Shown piece after piece: positions 8,965 through 20,910 of a stretch of 39,904 nucleotides of DNA. The notes under the pieces were generated by a model. It did not search any database. It was given only the letters and a program-made list of their open reading frames with translations, and was not told where the DNA came from. This DNA comes from Paraphysomonas bandaiensis (taxonomy: Eukaryota; Chrysophyceae). The translations under genes were made by a program, and so were the position numbers. The DNA lies in NCBI GenBank assembly GCA_965644295.1, contig CBFFRP010000545.1, forward strand, positions 1 through 39,904, read 5' to 3'. Each line of letters opens with the position of its first letter. Position 1 is the stretch's first letter.

Positions 8965-11864
8965 ATGGATACCTTTCAATTAATAGAAAATCAATCTGAA
9001 TCACATGATATGAATGATGATGATATTCTAGATCCTGAACGTTCAAAACCAGATGATTTTGAAATTATTAGTCGTATTGGTTCAGGTTCATTTGGTACAG
9101 TATATAAAGTACGTAGAATACAAGATCATGGTATATATGTCATTAAAAATGTACGAATATCTGAATTATCTAAAAAAGAACAATATGAAGCAATTAATGA
9201 AGTTGATTTACTTGCAAAAATGAATAATTTATATGTTGTCAAATATTTTGATTCATTTATATCACATAATTCTTTACAAATTGTTATGGAGTTTTGTAAT
9301 AAAGGAGATTTACAAAAAATGATTAAACGTGCACAAAAAAAAAATTTAAAAAGTTTAGGTGAAAAATCAACATGGAGTATAATTATTCAGGTATATATTA
9401 ATATAATATTATTGTAATGTATAATGGGTTCTATTAGATTATGTTGGGTATGCATTATATTCATTCAATGAAAGTACTTCATCGTGATATGAAAAGTGCT
9501 AATGTTTTTCTTACCAAAGATCCATCACAAGATATATATCGCGTAAAAATAGGTACATGGGTGTTCATTATATGCACTGGAAGTGTAACATTGTATCATT
9601 TTTTATAAATACAATGCAGGTGATTTGGGTGTTGCAAAAGTTCTTGACTCAAGTACCGCTTTTGCACAATCAATTGTTGGCACACCATACTATCTTTCTC
9701 CTGAACTCTGTGCTGATCTTCCCTACAGAGACAAATCTGATGTGTGGGCCTTTGGTGTTATCCTATATGAGGTAATATTTCACGACTGTATATGCGCCAT
9801 GTAACAGAAACTATCGCAGTGTTGCATGCTTGCCCATCCATTCGACGCTAGAAATCAATGCGCCCTTATCATGAAGATCGTACAAGCACAAATGGCTCCA
9901 GTTGCAGCCCATGTACCCCCAGATCTTCGTGCGCTTATACTTTGGATTTTACAGAAAGACCCTAAGGACCGTCCCAAAATTCGAGATATATTAAACGAGG
10001 TGTGTGTGAATGAAGCATTTCTACAATGCCCTATTTATATCAGAATATGTATGTGTGCTATACATAAGTTTACCCTTGTGCCATACACACGCAACAACAT
10101 GGAATATTCATTGTATATATAGAGGACGGTGCGGGCTCGTATGGATGAACATGGGTTTGATGTTCCAGACGAGCTACTCCACGCCGCCATCACGGACCGC
10201 ATCGGAGAGTCCAGCAATGATATGGCAGCGGATAAGAAGGCCTCCACTATGGGTGGTCGACCGGCTCCTCGACCTGCTCCCAAACGACAAACTCCAGGAA
10301 ACCAAACCGTGTCAGATATACGTGGTGGGCGTGTAAGGGGTCGTCCGGATGCCAAGATCTCCAGCAGCAAGGTATGGCTGGACTTTTGTAGTTCTATGAC
10401 CGAATAATGTGCAACAGGCAAGGGAGCGGCACCAAGTGAAAAGCACTCCGTCGTCCACTGTTAGCACTCTGAGAGAGCGACAAATGGTAAATGCATTGTC
10501 TAAAGATGCTGCGGATGGCACCACTATTACAACTGTTGATGTGGACATGAAGAAGACTCTCTCGAAAGAAGGTGCGCCTGTCGACTGGGACGAAGCGAGG
10601 AGACTTCTGGATGAGATCGCCGACAGCGATCGGGATGCCTCGGGAGATCGTACCATTAGCATGCCTGATAGGGTGCTCGAGGCCATTCCACACGAAGGAA
10701 GTGTAGATGTAGAGTATGCTGACGACTTTGAGGACTATGAGGAGGAAGCTGAGGACGAGGGGGCTGGAAGCACTCTTGATTCGACTTTGCAGGGGGAGAA
10801 AATAGGTGCAGATTCCAGCATGGAACACTCCTCCGCTAGTGAGACGCTTTGCAAAGAAGTTAGACACGGCAGTGTCTCCCCTCGCTGGAGTGTGCGGACT
10901 CTCAACAATTCGCATGCCAATGACGTTACACTGGGTAAGTGCTGTGTGGTGTGAGTTGCGCTTCTTGTGTGACTGCATTCCGTTCAGTATCGGGGCGAAA
11001 TTCATTCGATGAAGGAGACACCTACAAGGCAGAGCTTAAGCGCACGCTCAGACAAGATCTGGAGCCTGAGTTTGTCGCAGGGCTGGAGCAACTCTCTGGG
11101 GTTGGAGATGATGATGATGATATCACTGAAGGTGTTTCCAGCAGTCTGGCACAGGACAGGGAGCTTTGGCAGTCGATATGGTCACAGGGTAGAGGGGTGC
11201 TAGCCTCTAATCGGCACATTGATGCTGATGCCCTTGAAGACGGGGAAGATGAAGAAAGGCAACAGGAATATGAAGTTAAAGGCGACGGAGATAAGGCAGA
11301 AGACTCCACGCCTGTCAATTCTGGAGAAAGGACCATCCACAAAACCAGCTCGAGGAGTCACCAGGAGGAGAGACTCGCGAAACATTCTCGGCGCGCCAAG
11401 GTATATTTAATTATATATTATATAACTATTGCATTACTAATTCAATGCTTTAATCAGATTTTGGAGGGATTGATCGAAGACTCCAAGGCACGAACTATTG
11501 AGAAACTAGGAGAAAATATATTTACGTATGTGTTTGTGTCATGAGTTTATTCTACCTTTCTGATATGATATTATAGGCGGGTATATCAACTCATGACGAA
11601 TGTCATGTATACTCCTTTAACAAAGGAAGAGTCGGAAGAGGCAGTTTCGGATTCTGAACGGAAAGAACTGGAGGTATGTATAGCTATATTAGTTATACCT
11701 TTTAATTGCATTTTATACAGGAACTGGAGAAAACCCTGTCTGACAAGTTTAATGGTGATAAGCATGAAATGTGCGAAGTGGTCTTTGACATCAAGAGATT
11801 GTTGGCAATTGAATCAAGTTTAGATCGTTTACATCAGAGCTTGACCCATACAACAAAGAAATGA
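8965..11864 (+). CDS. NIMA-related (NEK-type) serine/threonine protein kinase
   Basis: Ten exons encode 786 residues: 8965-9390, 9438-9552, 9620-9771, 9820-9999, 10123-10371, 10418-10934, 10988-11400, 11458-11525, 11577-11673 and 11721-11864. The kinase domain spans about residues 30-291: glycine loop GSGSFG (39-44), ATP-binding K61 in VIK, HRDMK (157-161), DLG (182-184) in place of DFG, GTPYYLSPE and the NEK-like HPFDA after it. The long tail is acidic and Ser/Thr-rich with basic Pro/Arg patches and a charged helical C-terminus. NEKs act in mitosis and in cilia or centrosomes; the exact role here is unknown. The exon-4 acceptor at 9819 was chosen over one at 9807 because it restores the family spacing. 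The intron at 11401-11457 is 57 nt and free of stops, so it could be retained. Exon 1 is strongly AT-biased and later exons are balanced. Confidence 0.88.
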
Positions 11865-12384
11865 TAGATGTTACTATTAATATGCAGATAGATATTCAGA
11901 AAACGTGTGATTTCCGTATTAGAGTTTCGTGTGTGTGATCATTATTGTGTTGTAATGAAATACATGAGCTCAGCAGTAATGCTGATTAATCTCCATTTCT
12001 GTATTTTGATGTCGAACAGAAAAACAGGGGTGGTTAATCTAACACCCTTCCATATTTCACCCCAGCAGTTGGATATTCTATATAGCGGACAATGGAATAA
12101 CAAGTAGAGTGGGTAGCTTCTACGACTAGGATTGTACACGTAAGACGTTATATATTATATATTTCATGTAGCAAGGCTTGCGGGACTTCTATTATACCCA
12201 ATGTTGACAACGGAATTGTCTTTGTTGTGTGTTGTTGAGTGAGTTTAATTTTGCTACGCTGACTCCCAAGCTTGATATACTAAATAAAGAGGCCTCGCAG
12301 AGGAGTTTTTAGCCTGGAATATTTTCCAGTTTATACGATGGTATTATTATTGTAGTATACAAAGAACAATCACAATATGACGAT
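11865..12384. other. Convergent gap between the kinase and TRAPPC13 genes
   Basis: This is a shared 3' flank. It has AATAAA on the plus strand at 12283-12288, followed by a short GC-rich inverted repeat, possibly involved in 3' end formation of the kinase mRNA. I see no gene and no tetranucleotide array. Confidence 0.4.
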
Positions 12385-13858
12385 CTAATCTGATGAACCT
12401 GACAGCAACTCATCGTATACCATTATTTGACACAATGAGTCCCCTACAAACTCTGACTTCGTTGTTAAATCCACAGCCACTAGGCCGGACAGACTATGCA
12501 TGCCTCCATTTAAGGGAAGTATTGAAAGGTTCACGTCTTTTGACTCGCCAGCATCAAGCGCGCCAAGGTTGAAGCATGCGAGACCCGTGATAGCAAGCCC
12601 ACATGTTTCTGGATCCATCCGTGTTTGCAGCTGTGAAATGACAGGGTAACTAAAGGAGTTGGTGATCCGCACAACAGCGTTACATTCCTTTCCAACCGCA
12701 ACCTCCTTGGGACACCGCACAACTTCCACCACCAACGTATTGTTCCGCTGTTCAAGAGAGGTTCCACTACCATGCATAGCGGAGTCCAATGATGCAGACT
12801 TACGGGATGATGTCGGGGACACCGGTGTGGGTGTAGGTGGGGGAAACGTAACCCGTCTACCAATTATAATATCATCTCCCCGGGTCCGAGCATGTTCTCC
12901 CATAGACGCTGACCAGTACACTTCCACTGCTCCAAGGCTCTTCACAGGGGGCGAGGGATGGGCGGCCTTTGTGACGGAAAAGGCGAATGCATAGCTTTCG
13001 TCAGGGTTCAGGAGAGCCAGATCAGAAAAATCCGGAAGGTTTAAAGCAGTGGGGTCATCAGAGCACTGAATGAAAAATTCTGATGCTTCGGTCTTGCGTG
13101 AGGGAGGAATCAGGGTCGCATGCATGTCACTAGGAAGTGTTACCATCTCAACCTAGACAACAAACTGGAGTTATATATGATATCATCTGAAGAAAATACA
13201 TATGTCTATAGAATGTACATACACAACTTACCTGTTGAATGCAAATAAGCGCCTTCGTGGTATTCGTAACCTGGCACTGTACCATATACTTGTCATGAAG
13301 GTCGTAGCAAGTAGACAAAATCGAAAGAGGATTTAAGACATTAAATCTGTAAAACTTTCGAAGAGTTTTAGCTTCTCCACTTCGACTGTCTGTATACGCC
13401 ACAGAGACTCTCAGTGTATGTGTACCGAGCTCTGAAAGGATATGTTGCACCACCATATCATTTGATTCTCCTGTTAACAATACAGCAGCCGTAGAAGATG
13501 TATGTGATTCCATAGCACGTGAATCAAATAAATCATGTGTTGCATTTAATGTTTGTAATCTTGCTGATAATGTCACATTATGATACGGTATATCCTGCAC
13601 CCCATTAATAACTGATATATAGGCAGAAAAGAGTTCTCCTAAATAAATATCACCAAAACTATCAGGTAATAAAAGATATTGTGATATACAAAATTCTGCT
13701 GGTGTTGTACGTATTGTATTAATATTATTACCAGGAAATATTGAATTGGATGTTAATTGTGGCATACATGGATAAGTATGTATAGGGGGTTTGTATAGAC
13801 GCATGACCCGTACTGTTGGGGTAAGAGTATCAGATGGTTTGGATGTTGATTGAGACAT
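12385..13858 (-). CDS. TRAPPC13: Trafficking protein particle complex subunit 13 (TRAPPC13)
   Basis: Two exons (13858-13232 and 13152-12385, intron 79 bp, phase 0) encode 464 residues. The protein matches the TRAPPC13 (former DUF974) family. Near the N-terminus is VMRLYKPP, then FGDIYLGELFSAYISV, a beta-rich core with KTLRKFYRFNVLNPL, and a second Ig-like part with LVVEVVRCPKEVAVG. The family is part of metazoan-type TRAPP III, which tethers vesicles and activates Rab1 on the early secretory and autophagy routes in the cytosol. The length is slightly above the usual 400-420; a Pro/Ser-rich insertion (VTFPPPTPTPVSPTS) accounts for much of it. Exon 1 is very AT-ending and exon 2 balanced. It diverges from the DUF4460 gene across a CATA array. 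Confidence 0.9.
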
Positions 13859-14130
13859 TGGGGAAGATATGTATGTATAGATGAGTATAGTGGTGTGAGT
13901 AATAGAATGACAAGCCAATTAAATATACATACATGAGAGGATCTACATGGTACTTATGTCGTATTGGCATCCTTTGTATATTTTTGTTCATATATGCCTC
14001 TATTATTGAGACAATAATTACCTGTATTACAGCCGTAGTTGTATATCAGTAATAAAAAAATGTTTGCTTCAGTTTATTTCCGAAAACTTTGATGCATACG
14101 GTACTGTACCTACATGTACTGCTGTATATA

Positions 14131-14258
14131 CCTACCTACCTACCTACCTACCTACATATACATACATACATACATACATACATACATACATACATACATA
14201 CATACATACATACATACATACATACATACATACATACATACATACATACATACATACA

Positions 14259-14292
<34 letters not shown>

Positions 14293-14570
14293 CATACATA
14301 CATACATACATACATACATACATACATACATACATACATACATACATACATACATACATACATACATACATACATACATACATACCTACATACATACATA
14401 CATACATACATACATACATACATACATACATACATACATACATACCTACATACCTACATACATACATACATACATACATACATACATACATACATACATA
14501 CATACATACATACATACATACATACATACATACATACATACATACATACATACATACATACATACATACC
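14131..14570. repeat. CATA tetranucleotide array 1
   Basis: About six CCTA units are followed by roughly 100 CATA units with rare CCTA or TATA variants. The array lies in the divergent gap between TRAPPC13 (start 13858, 272 bp away) and the DUF4460 gene (start 14737, 166 bp away). Tyr-Ile-His-Thr or Met-Tyr-Val-Cys frames read through it are artefacts of the repeat. Confidence 0.98.
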
Positions 14571-14736
14571 TATATACGTAGGGAGGGACAATTACAGTAC
14601 AACAGCACCGTACCACTCCTCACACTACAAACCATACAGCACTGTATATACTCCCCATAACTAGAGGCTGAGACCATAATGCACCCCACCAGTCAAACAT
14701 TCCAGTCATACTTCTCATCATATATCATATACACAT

Positions 14737-15267
14737 ATGAATATGTTTCGTCTCCCTCTTAGAATGCGTATTGTACCAAACTCTGTGCGTACCTTTGCAC
14801 AGATGAGCCGTAAGAGGGAAAGACACCTTAAGAAGCAAGAGATGTATAGAAATAAAGTTAAGGCACAAAAAGGGGAAGATTTACCGTATTTCCATAGCCT
14901 ATTACGGCAACTTTACCGACGTGCTCATCCAGACTTGGTAAAGTCTCATTCGGAGACAATGGCGAGAGTGAATGACAACTCCATGCAAGAGCTGAATGGT
15001 GTGTTATCTACTGTAAAGGCAACGACTGAATATCCAGCTGCAATGGATAAACAGTTTACTTTCTACATGAAAAGTTCTGATGGTACCTACGAAAAGTTTG
15101 AGTTAGCAATCAAAACTTCTGGTGGTGACTGCAGAAATCAACTTAAGACAACCTTTCAGAATTTCTTTGAAGTAACAGGGATATCGAGTACACCATTTCA
15201 GTGGGATGCAGAGTATTTTCCGCCGGTTACTCTTCCTAGTCACACAGAGAATGATCATGATCAATAA
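14737..15267 (+). CDS. DUF4460 / TCAIM-like mitochondrial protein
   Basis: One uninterrupted exon encodes 176 residues. The N-terminus (MNMFRLPLRMRIVPNSVRTF) is rich in Arg and hydrophobic residues and lacks acidic ones, as in a mitochondrial presequence. The core LLRQLYRRAHPDLVKSH (about 55-71), then NDNSMQELNGVLSTV, matches DUF4460, the N-terminal domain of TCAIM (T-cell activation inhibitor, mitochondrial). HPD at 64-66 recalls a J-domain. Metazoan TCAIM is much longer, so this is a short domain-only version, as in many protists. Molecular function is unknown. The TAA stop overlaps an AATAAA (15263-15268), a possible polyadenylation signal. Confidence 0.82.
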   Translation: MNMFRLPLRMRIVPNSVRTFAQMSRKRERHLKKQEMYRNKVKAQKGEDLPYFHSLLRQLYRRAHPDLVKSHSETMARVNDNSMQELNGVLSTVKATTEYPAAMDKQFTFYMKSSDGTYEKFELAIKTSGGDCRNQLKTTFQNFFEVTGISSTPFQWDAEYFPPVTLPSHTENDHDQ

Positions 15268-16523
15268 AATATTCATGTTTCGAAATTATGTCTGATATTT
15301 GAGGGCTGTGATAGGAGTATGTTGTAGTGGAATTATTGCTTTCTTCTATAACTGTTAGATGAAATTTACCCTCAAGTCAAGTAGATATCAATATGTAGAA
15401 ATTATTTCTTGAAGGATAAGTGGAATTAGCTAAAAATTGCTTGTTTTACAGTGATGCCATTGACATTTGGAACTCTTCATTGGATACTACTTACAAAATA
15501 TAGTAATAACAGCAGAAAAAATAGCATAAATTATAATTGACTGAGTTTCTGAGTCTTACTTCATACCATTACTAATGAGATGACTTTAAATTTATGACTG
15601 TGTCTTTGTACCTCAGTGCGGCTTTAAAACCGTATAGATGTATAGTTAAATATTGAAATCAGAGCTTGCTTGGTAAACGGTCACGTTGATGGCCCAATAA
15701 TAGGTGCCAATTCCCGCAATTACAATGGGAGCCCCATTAATGGTAACGTCAATATCGCCCATAATAGATAGTGTGGTGTCACCTTAATTAGGTGAAATAA
15801 GAGACTACAAATCGTAACTACAACAAACCAGGGCAATATTGTATTTCATTGTTCAACTTTTAATAGTTGCAAAATTAGAAATATTGCTTTTGAGGGAGAT
15901 GAATATTATTAAGTATATTAAGGGACTATACAACGTAATCTGATGCGTTTTCAATACCATTTATATATTCTATATTATAGTAGTAAACGTTATAACTTAA
16001 AATGACAGGATCCACTATTCAACCTATTTAAATTTTGTAAAACTTAGTTGCAATGCCTGAAAGATTTAGTAGGCTCAGCTGCCAATTTTAATTTAATAGA
16101 AACGTCCGAAAAATTTAGTAGTAGGAACAAATGACAAATAGGAATGTCTGCTAAATTTAGTAATGCTAAATATATTACGGCAGATTCAACATGTGATCCA
16201 GTGTTGTAATTTGTAATTATCACCCGGTAAAGAAGGAAACTTTCCATTTTCCATCGGTTATTGGTGATGTAACGATTATATACGAATCTATCATAATAAA
16301 AATGCACCTCTATTTCATCCGGACTAGAGAGGAGCATTGTAGGTTCTTATATTCATTGTTATTTATTTATTTATTTACGACGAAACATATCCGATGAATC
16401 ATTGAATGCATCGAAGTAACAATCCAAACTCCTCTTCGAATATTGAGCAACCAGTGCAGTTACTAACATACTTCATATCCGATATATATATACCTCAATT
16501 TAAATGACATAAGGTATAATAAT
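15268..16523. other. Convergent gap, mostly noncoding
   Basis: This AT-rich gap holds one small candidate frame (15646-15762, minus). At about 16050-16170 there are three loosely repeated segments sharing ATTTAGTA. A 97-codon frame at 16044-16337 (minus) spans those repeats and does not look like a protein. I see no RNA gene. Confidence 0.45.
15646..15762 (-). CDS. Possible 38-residue single-pass membrane peptide
   Basis: The frame runs from ATG (15762) to TAA (15646). It begins MGDIDVTINGAP and continues with one hydrophobic segment, IVIAGIGTYYWAINVTVY, before a polar end. Its composition is clearly more balanced than the AT-rich flanks, like the 3' parts of known genes here. It could be a microprotein or the last exon of a spliced gene. 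The family is not recognised. If real, it would break the strand alternation, since the next gene (ATX1-like) is also on the minus strand. Confidence 0.3.
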   Translation of the reverse strand: MGDIDVTINGAPIVIAGIGTYYWAINVTVYQASSDFNI

Positions 16524-16809
16524 TTATGACTGGACAAGCTCTACACTCTTTCCACTGGCATTACTCCATTTAAGTAGTGCTTGCAAAAGTTCCTGTTCAT
16601 CTGTATCTTCTGCACATTCCACTTTCACAACTTTTCCTTCAACATCAGCATCAATGTTGGTTACATCTATGAATACATTCATCACACGTTATTAAATACA
16701 GACTTAAGAACATACTCTCGAATTTTCCAAGAATTCTCTTCACAGCATTGGCACAACCACCGCATGTCATGCCGACATTAAAAGTTACAGTTTTAGATGG
16801 AGTTTCCAT
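16524..16809 (-). CDS. ATX1-like copper metallochaperone (HMA domain)
   Basis: Two exons (16809-16716 and 16666-16524, 49-bp intron) encode 78 residues, all one heavy-metal-associated domain. The metal site is MTCGGC (14-19), with Cys16 and Cys19 in the MxCxxC motif. It is followed by the usual helix (ANAVKRIL) and the strand NVTNIDADVEGKVV. Such stand-alone HMA proteins carry Cu(I) in the cytosol to P-type ATPases of the secretory pathway. The length fits the ATX1/ATOX1 family. The target ATPase is not in the window. The start codon is 75 bp from the 2.2-kb CATA array that separates it from the proteasome gene. Confidence 0.88.
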
Positions 16810-16883
16810 ATGAAATATAAGAATATTACGATAAAAGGCTATGAGTGTAAGGGCAGGGGTGGAAATAATATACACTGCTGCCT

Positions 16884-17558
16884 GCACATATATACATACA
16901 TACATACATACACACATACATACATACATACATACATACATACATACATACATACATACATACATACATACATACATACATACATACATACATACATACA
17001 TACATACATACATACATACATACATACATACATACATACAGTACATACATACATACATACATACATACATACATACATACATACATACATACATACATAC
17101 ATACATACATACATACATACATACATACATACATACATACATACATACATACATACATACATACATACATACATACATACATACATACATACATACATAC
17201 ATACATACATACATACATACATACATACATACATACATACATACATACATACATACATACATACATACATACATACATACATACATACATACAGACATAC
17301 ATACATACATACATACATACATACATACATACATACATACATACATACATACATACATACATACATACATACTGTACATACATACATACATACATACATA
17401 CATACACACATACATACATACATACATACATACATACATACATACATACATACATACATACATACATACATACATACATACATACATACATACATACATA
17501 CATACATACATACATACATACATACATACATACATACATACATACATACATACATACA

Positions 17559-17592
<34 letters not shown>

Positions 17593-18553
17593 CATACATA
17601 CATACATACATACATACATACATACATACATACATACATACATACATACATACATACATACATACATACATACATACATACATACATACATACAGACATA
17701 CATACATACATACATACATACATACATACATACATACATACATACATACATACATGCATACATACATACATACATACATACATACATACATACATACATA
17801 CATACATACATACATACATACATACATACATACATACATACATACATACATACATACATACATACATACATACATGCATACATACATACATACATACATA
17901 CATACATACATACATGCATACATACATACATACATACATACATACATACATACATACATACAGACATACATACATACATACATACATACATACATACATA
18001 CATACATACATACATACATACATACATACATACATACATACATACATACATACTGTACATACATACATACATACTGTACATACATACATACATACATACA
18101 TACATACATACATACATACATACATACATACATACATACATACATACATACATACATACATACATACATACATACATAAGTACATACATAAGTACATACA
18201 TACATACATACATACATACATACATACATACATGCATACATACATACATACATACATACATACATACATACATACATACATACATACATACATACATACA
18301 TACATACATACATACATACATACATACATACATACATACATACATACATACATACATACATGCATACATACATACATACATACATACATACATACATACA
18401 TACATACATACATACATACATACATACATACATACATACATACATACATACATACATACATACATACATACATACATACATACATACATACATACTGTAC
18501 ATACATACATACATACTGTACATACATAAATACATACATAAATACATAAATAA

Positions 18554-18584
<31 letters not shown>

Positions 18585-19095
18585 AATACATACATACATA
18601 CATACATAAGTACATACATAAGTACATACATACATACATACATACATACATACATACATACATGCATACATACATACATACATACATACATACATACATA
18701 CATACATACATACATACATACATACATACATACATACATACATACATACATACATACATACATACATACATACATACATACATACATACATACATGCATA
18801 CATACATACATACATACATACATACATACATACATACATACATACATACATACATACATACATACATACATACATACATACATACATACATACATACATA
18901 CATACATACATACATACATACATACATACATACATACATACATACATACATACATACATGCATACATACATACATACATACATACATACATACATACATA
19001 CATACATACATACATACATACATACATACATACATACATACATACATACATACATACATACATACATACATACATACATACATACATACATACAT
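16884..19095. repeat. CATA tetranucleotide array 2 (about 2.2 kb)
   Basis: This is the longest array in the window, roughly 550 units of CATA. It has scattered variants: CACA, TACTGTAC, CAGACA, CATGCA, TAAGTA and a patch of AAATA-type units near 18528-18600. Some variants recur in the same order about 430-440 bp apart, showing internal segmental duplication. The array fills the divergent gap between the ATX1-like gene (start 16809) and the proteasome beta5 gene (start 19159). All long frames in it, up to about 800 codons, are repeat artefacts. Confidence 0.98.
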
Positions 19096-19158
19096 GCATC
19101 TTATTATTCCATCCTATCTCCACAATTTCACCACTGAGACATATACAACCCCACTAAT

Positions 19159-20527
19159 ATGCAGACAATAGGATCCTCTATTCTAGACATCGGAACCTCC
19201 AAATGGAATGCTGATGCGACTCCACAGGAGTGTCTCTCCTCCTCTATCCCCTCTCATATGATGCTCCCAGCAGTAGCTAATGTACAGCATGACATACATA
19301 CATATATATATATATATATACATATACTTCAATGAACCCTCTTATACATACACATATATACGTATACATGTTTCGTCTATCACACTCTACACAGCCAACA
19401 CACATGTATATACATATATATATATATAGATATCAACATACACTGCTAGCATATGCTCCTGTATAGAACTCATATATTATTCTCATGTAGCCCGCTGACT
19501 TCTGTCGGACTAATTTTTCTGTGGAGAAAGGCAAAGATTATGACCAGGATATTAAGTTCTTTAAAGGAACGACTACACTGGCATTTAAGGTGATTATATG
19601 GAGCTATGATACGCCTGATATAATATCTGTTGACAGTTTCAAGGTGGTGTTGTTGTGTCAGTTGATAGCAGAGCTACACAGGGGCCTTATATTGGTATGT
19701 GTCTGTATGTTACTGTCATTTTACTTTCATGAGTGTAATAATTCTCTCTCGCTGGTATTAATTTTGCATTTTTTCTAGCCTCCCAATCGGTAAAAAAGGT
19801 TATTGAGATAAATCCTTTCCTTCTTGGTACTATGGCTGGTGGTGCTGCTGACTGCCAGTTCTGGGAACGCGATTTGGGGCGTCAGTGCCGCCTCTATGAG
19901 CTACGAAACAAAGAGAGGATATCAGTCGCAGCTGCTTCCAAACTTCTTTGCAACACAATGTACGTGACAGAAATTGGTGTTTCTGATGTATTTTACACTG
20001 CTCTCCCCTGAATTCTGTTGATGCTGTAATGTGCAGGTACGCGTACCGCGGGTACGGTCTAAGTATGGGAACTATGGTGACTGGGTGGGACAAAACCGGT
20101 CCACAATTGTACTACGTTGACAATGATGCCACTCGTATTCATGGTGACCTATTTAGCGTTGGCTCCGGGTCCACATATGCGTATGGAGTTCTCGACAAGT
20201 ACGGCTAACACTGTATCTGAAAAGTATTGTTTTGACATTGATGTGCAGTCATTATCGTTATGATCTCACTGTCGAGGAGGCTATTGAATTGGGTAAGCGG
20301 GCCATTCTGCATGCCACTCACAGGGATGCCTACTCGGGTGGTATCAACAATGGTAATTATCATAGGCTGTCAATTTGTTGTGGCAATGACAGTATGTCGC
20401 AGTATATCATGTTGGGGAAAACGGCTGGACTAAAGTATGGAGTAATGACACAACTGAGATGTATTACAATTATTATCCGCTTACGAAGGCTGTTGAAGAT
20501 GGACAGGAGGAGAAAATGGAACTTTAA
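19159..20527 (+). CDS. PSMB5: 20S proteasome subunit beta type-5 (chymotrypsin-like)
   Basis: Seven exons encode 280 residues: 19159-19272, 19491-19589, 19637-19694, 19779-19959, 20037-20198, 20249-20352 and 20403-20527. The subunit forms the chymotrypsin-like site in the core particle. The propeptide ends at KG before TTTLAFK, so Thr1 is residue 65. In mature numbering the catalytic partners Asp17 (VDSRA) and Lys33 (VKKV) are present. [27 protein letters not shown] and [15 protein letters not shown] are beta5 hallmarks. Exon 1 and its donor (19273) are the least certain; another in-phase GT lies 9 bp downstream. The exon-7 acceptor was chosen because it restores VYHVGENGW. Intron 1 (218 bp) holds CATA and TA repeats continuing from the array. 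The early AT-biased phase of many neighbours is not evident here. Confidence 0.93.
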
Positions 20528-20910
20528 ACCGGCGATGTGCGTCGTTGCAGCACGGTTTATTTCTCCGATACCTAGATATTTAGAGTATGCACAAAGAGGT
20601 GTGAATAGGTGTAGTTAGATGTATGAACTAATAATTACCCCCTGTTAAGAGAACAATTTATCGTTGGGAAATATTGATACTGCGGTTACATTTGAGAAAT
20701 TAGATTTCCTTGCTCAACGTAATGTCCCCATTACTAACTTCAATTATTAAGCCACACCTAATGGCTCTTTTATATTCAGACAGTCCTTAGCTACTGAGCA
20801 TCTGCACTCATTATTGAGTTGAAAAGTCTTATACTGGTGTTCTACAGCAGCGGGAGTTACCATGCTGCTAAAGTCCTGAATACTTTAAGGCTTAAAAGAA
20901 AGTAATAAAT
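20528..20910. other. Convergent gap between PSMB5 and sulfotransferase-like 2
   Basis: This AT-rich shared 3' flank shows no credible frame, RNA gene or array. Confidence 0.5.

Noticed and set aside
9557-10336. Separate frames at 9557-9775, 9826-10122 and 10010-10336 as independent genes
   Set aside because: They read through introns of the kinase gene; the spliced phases give a continuous kinase domain.
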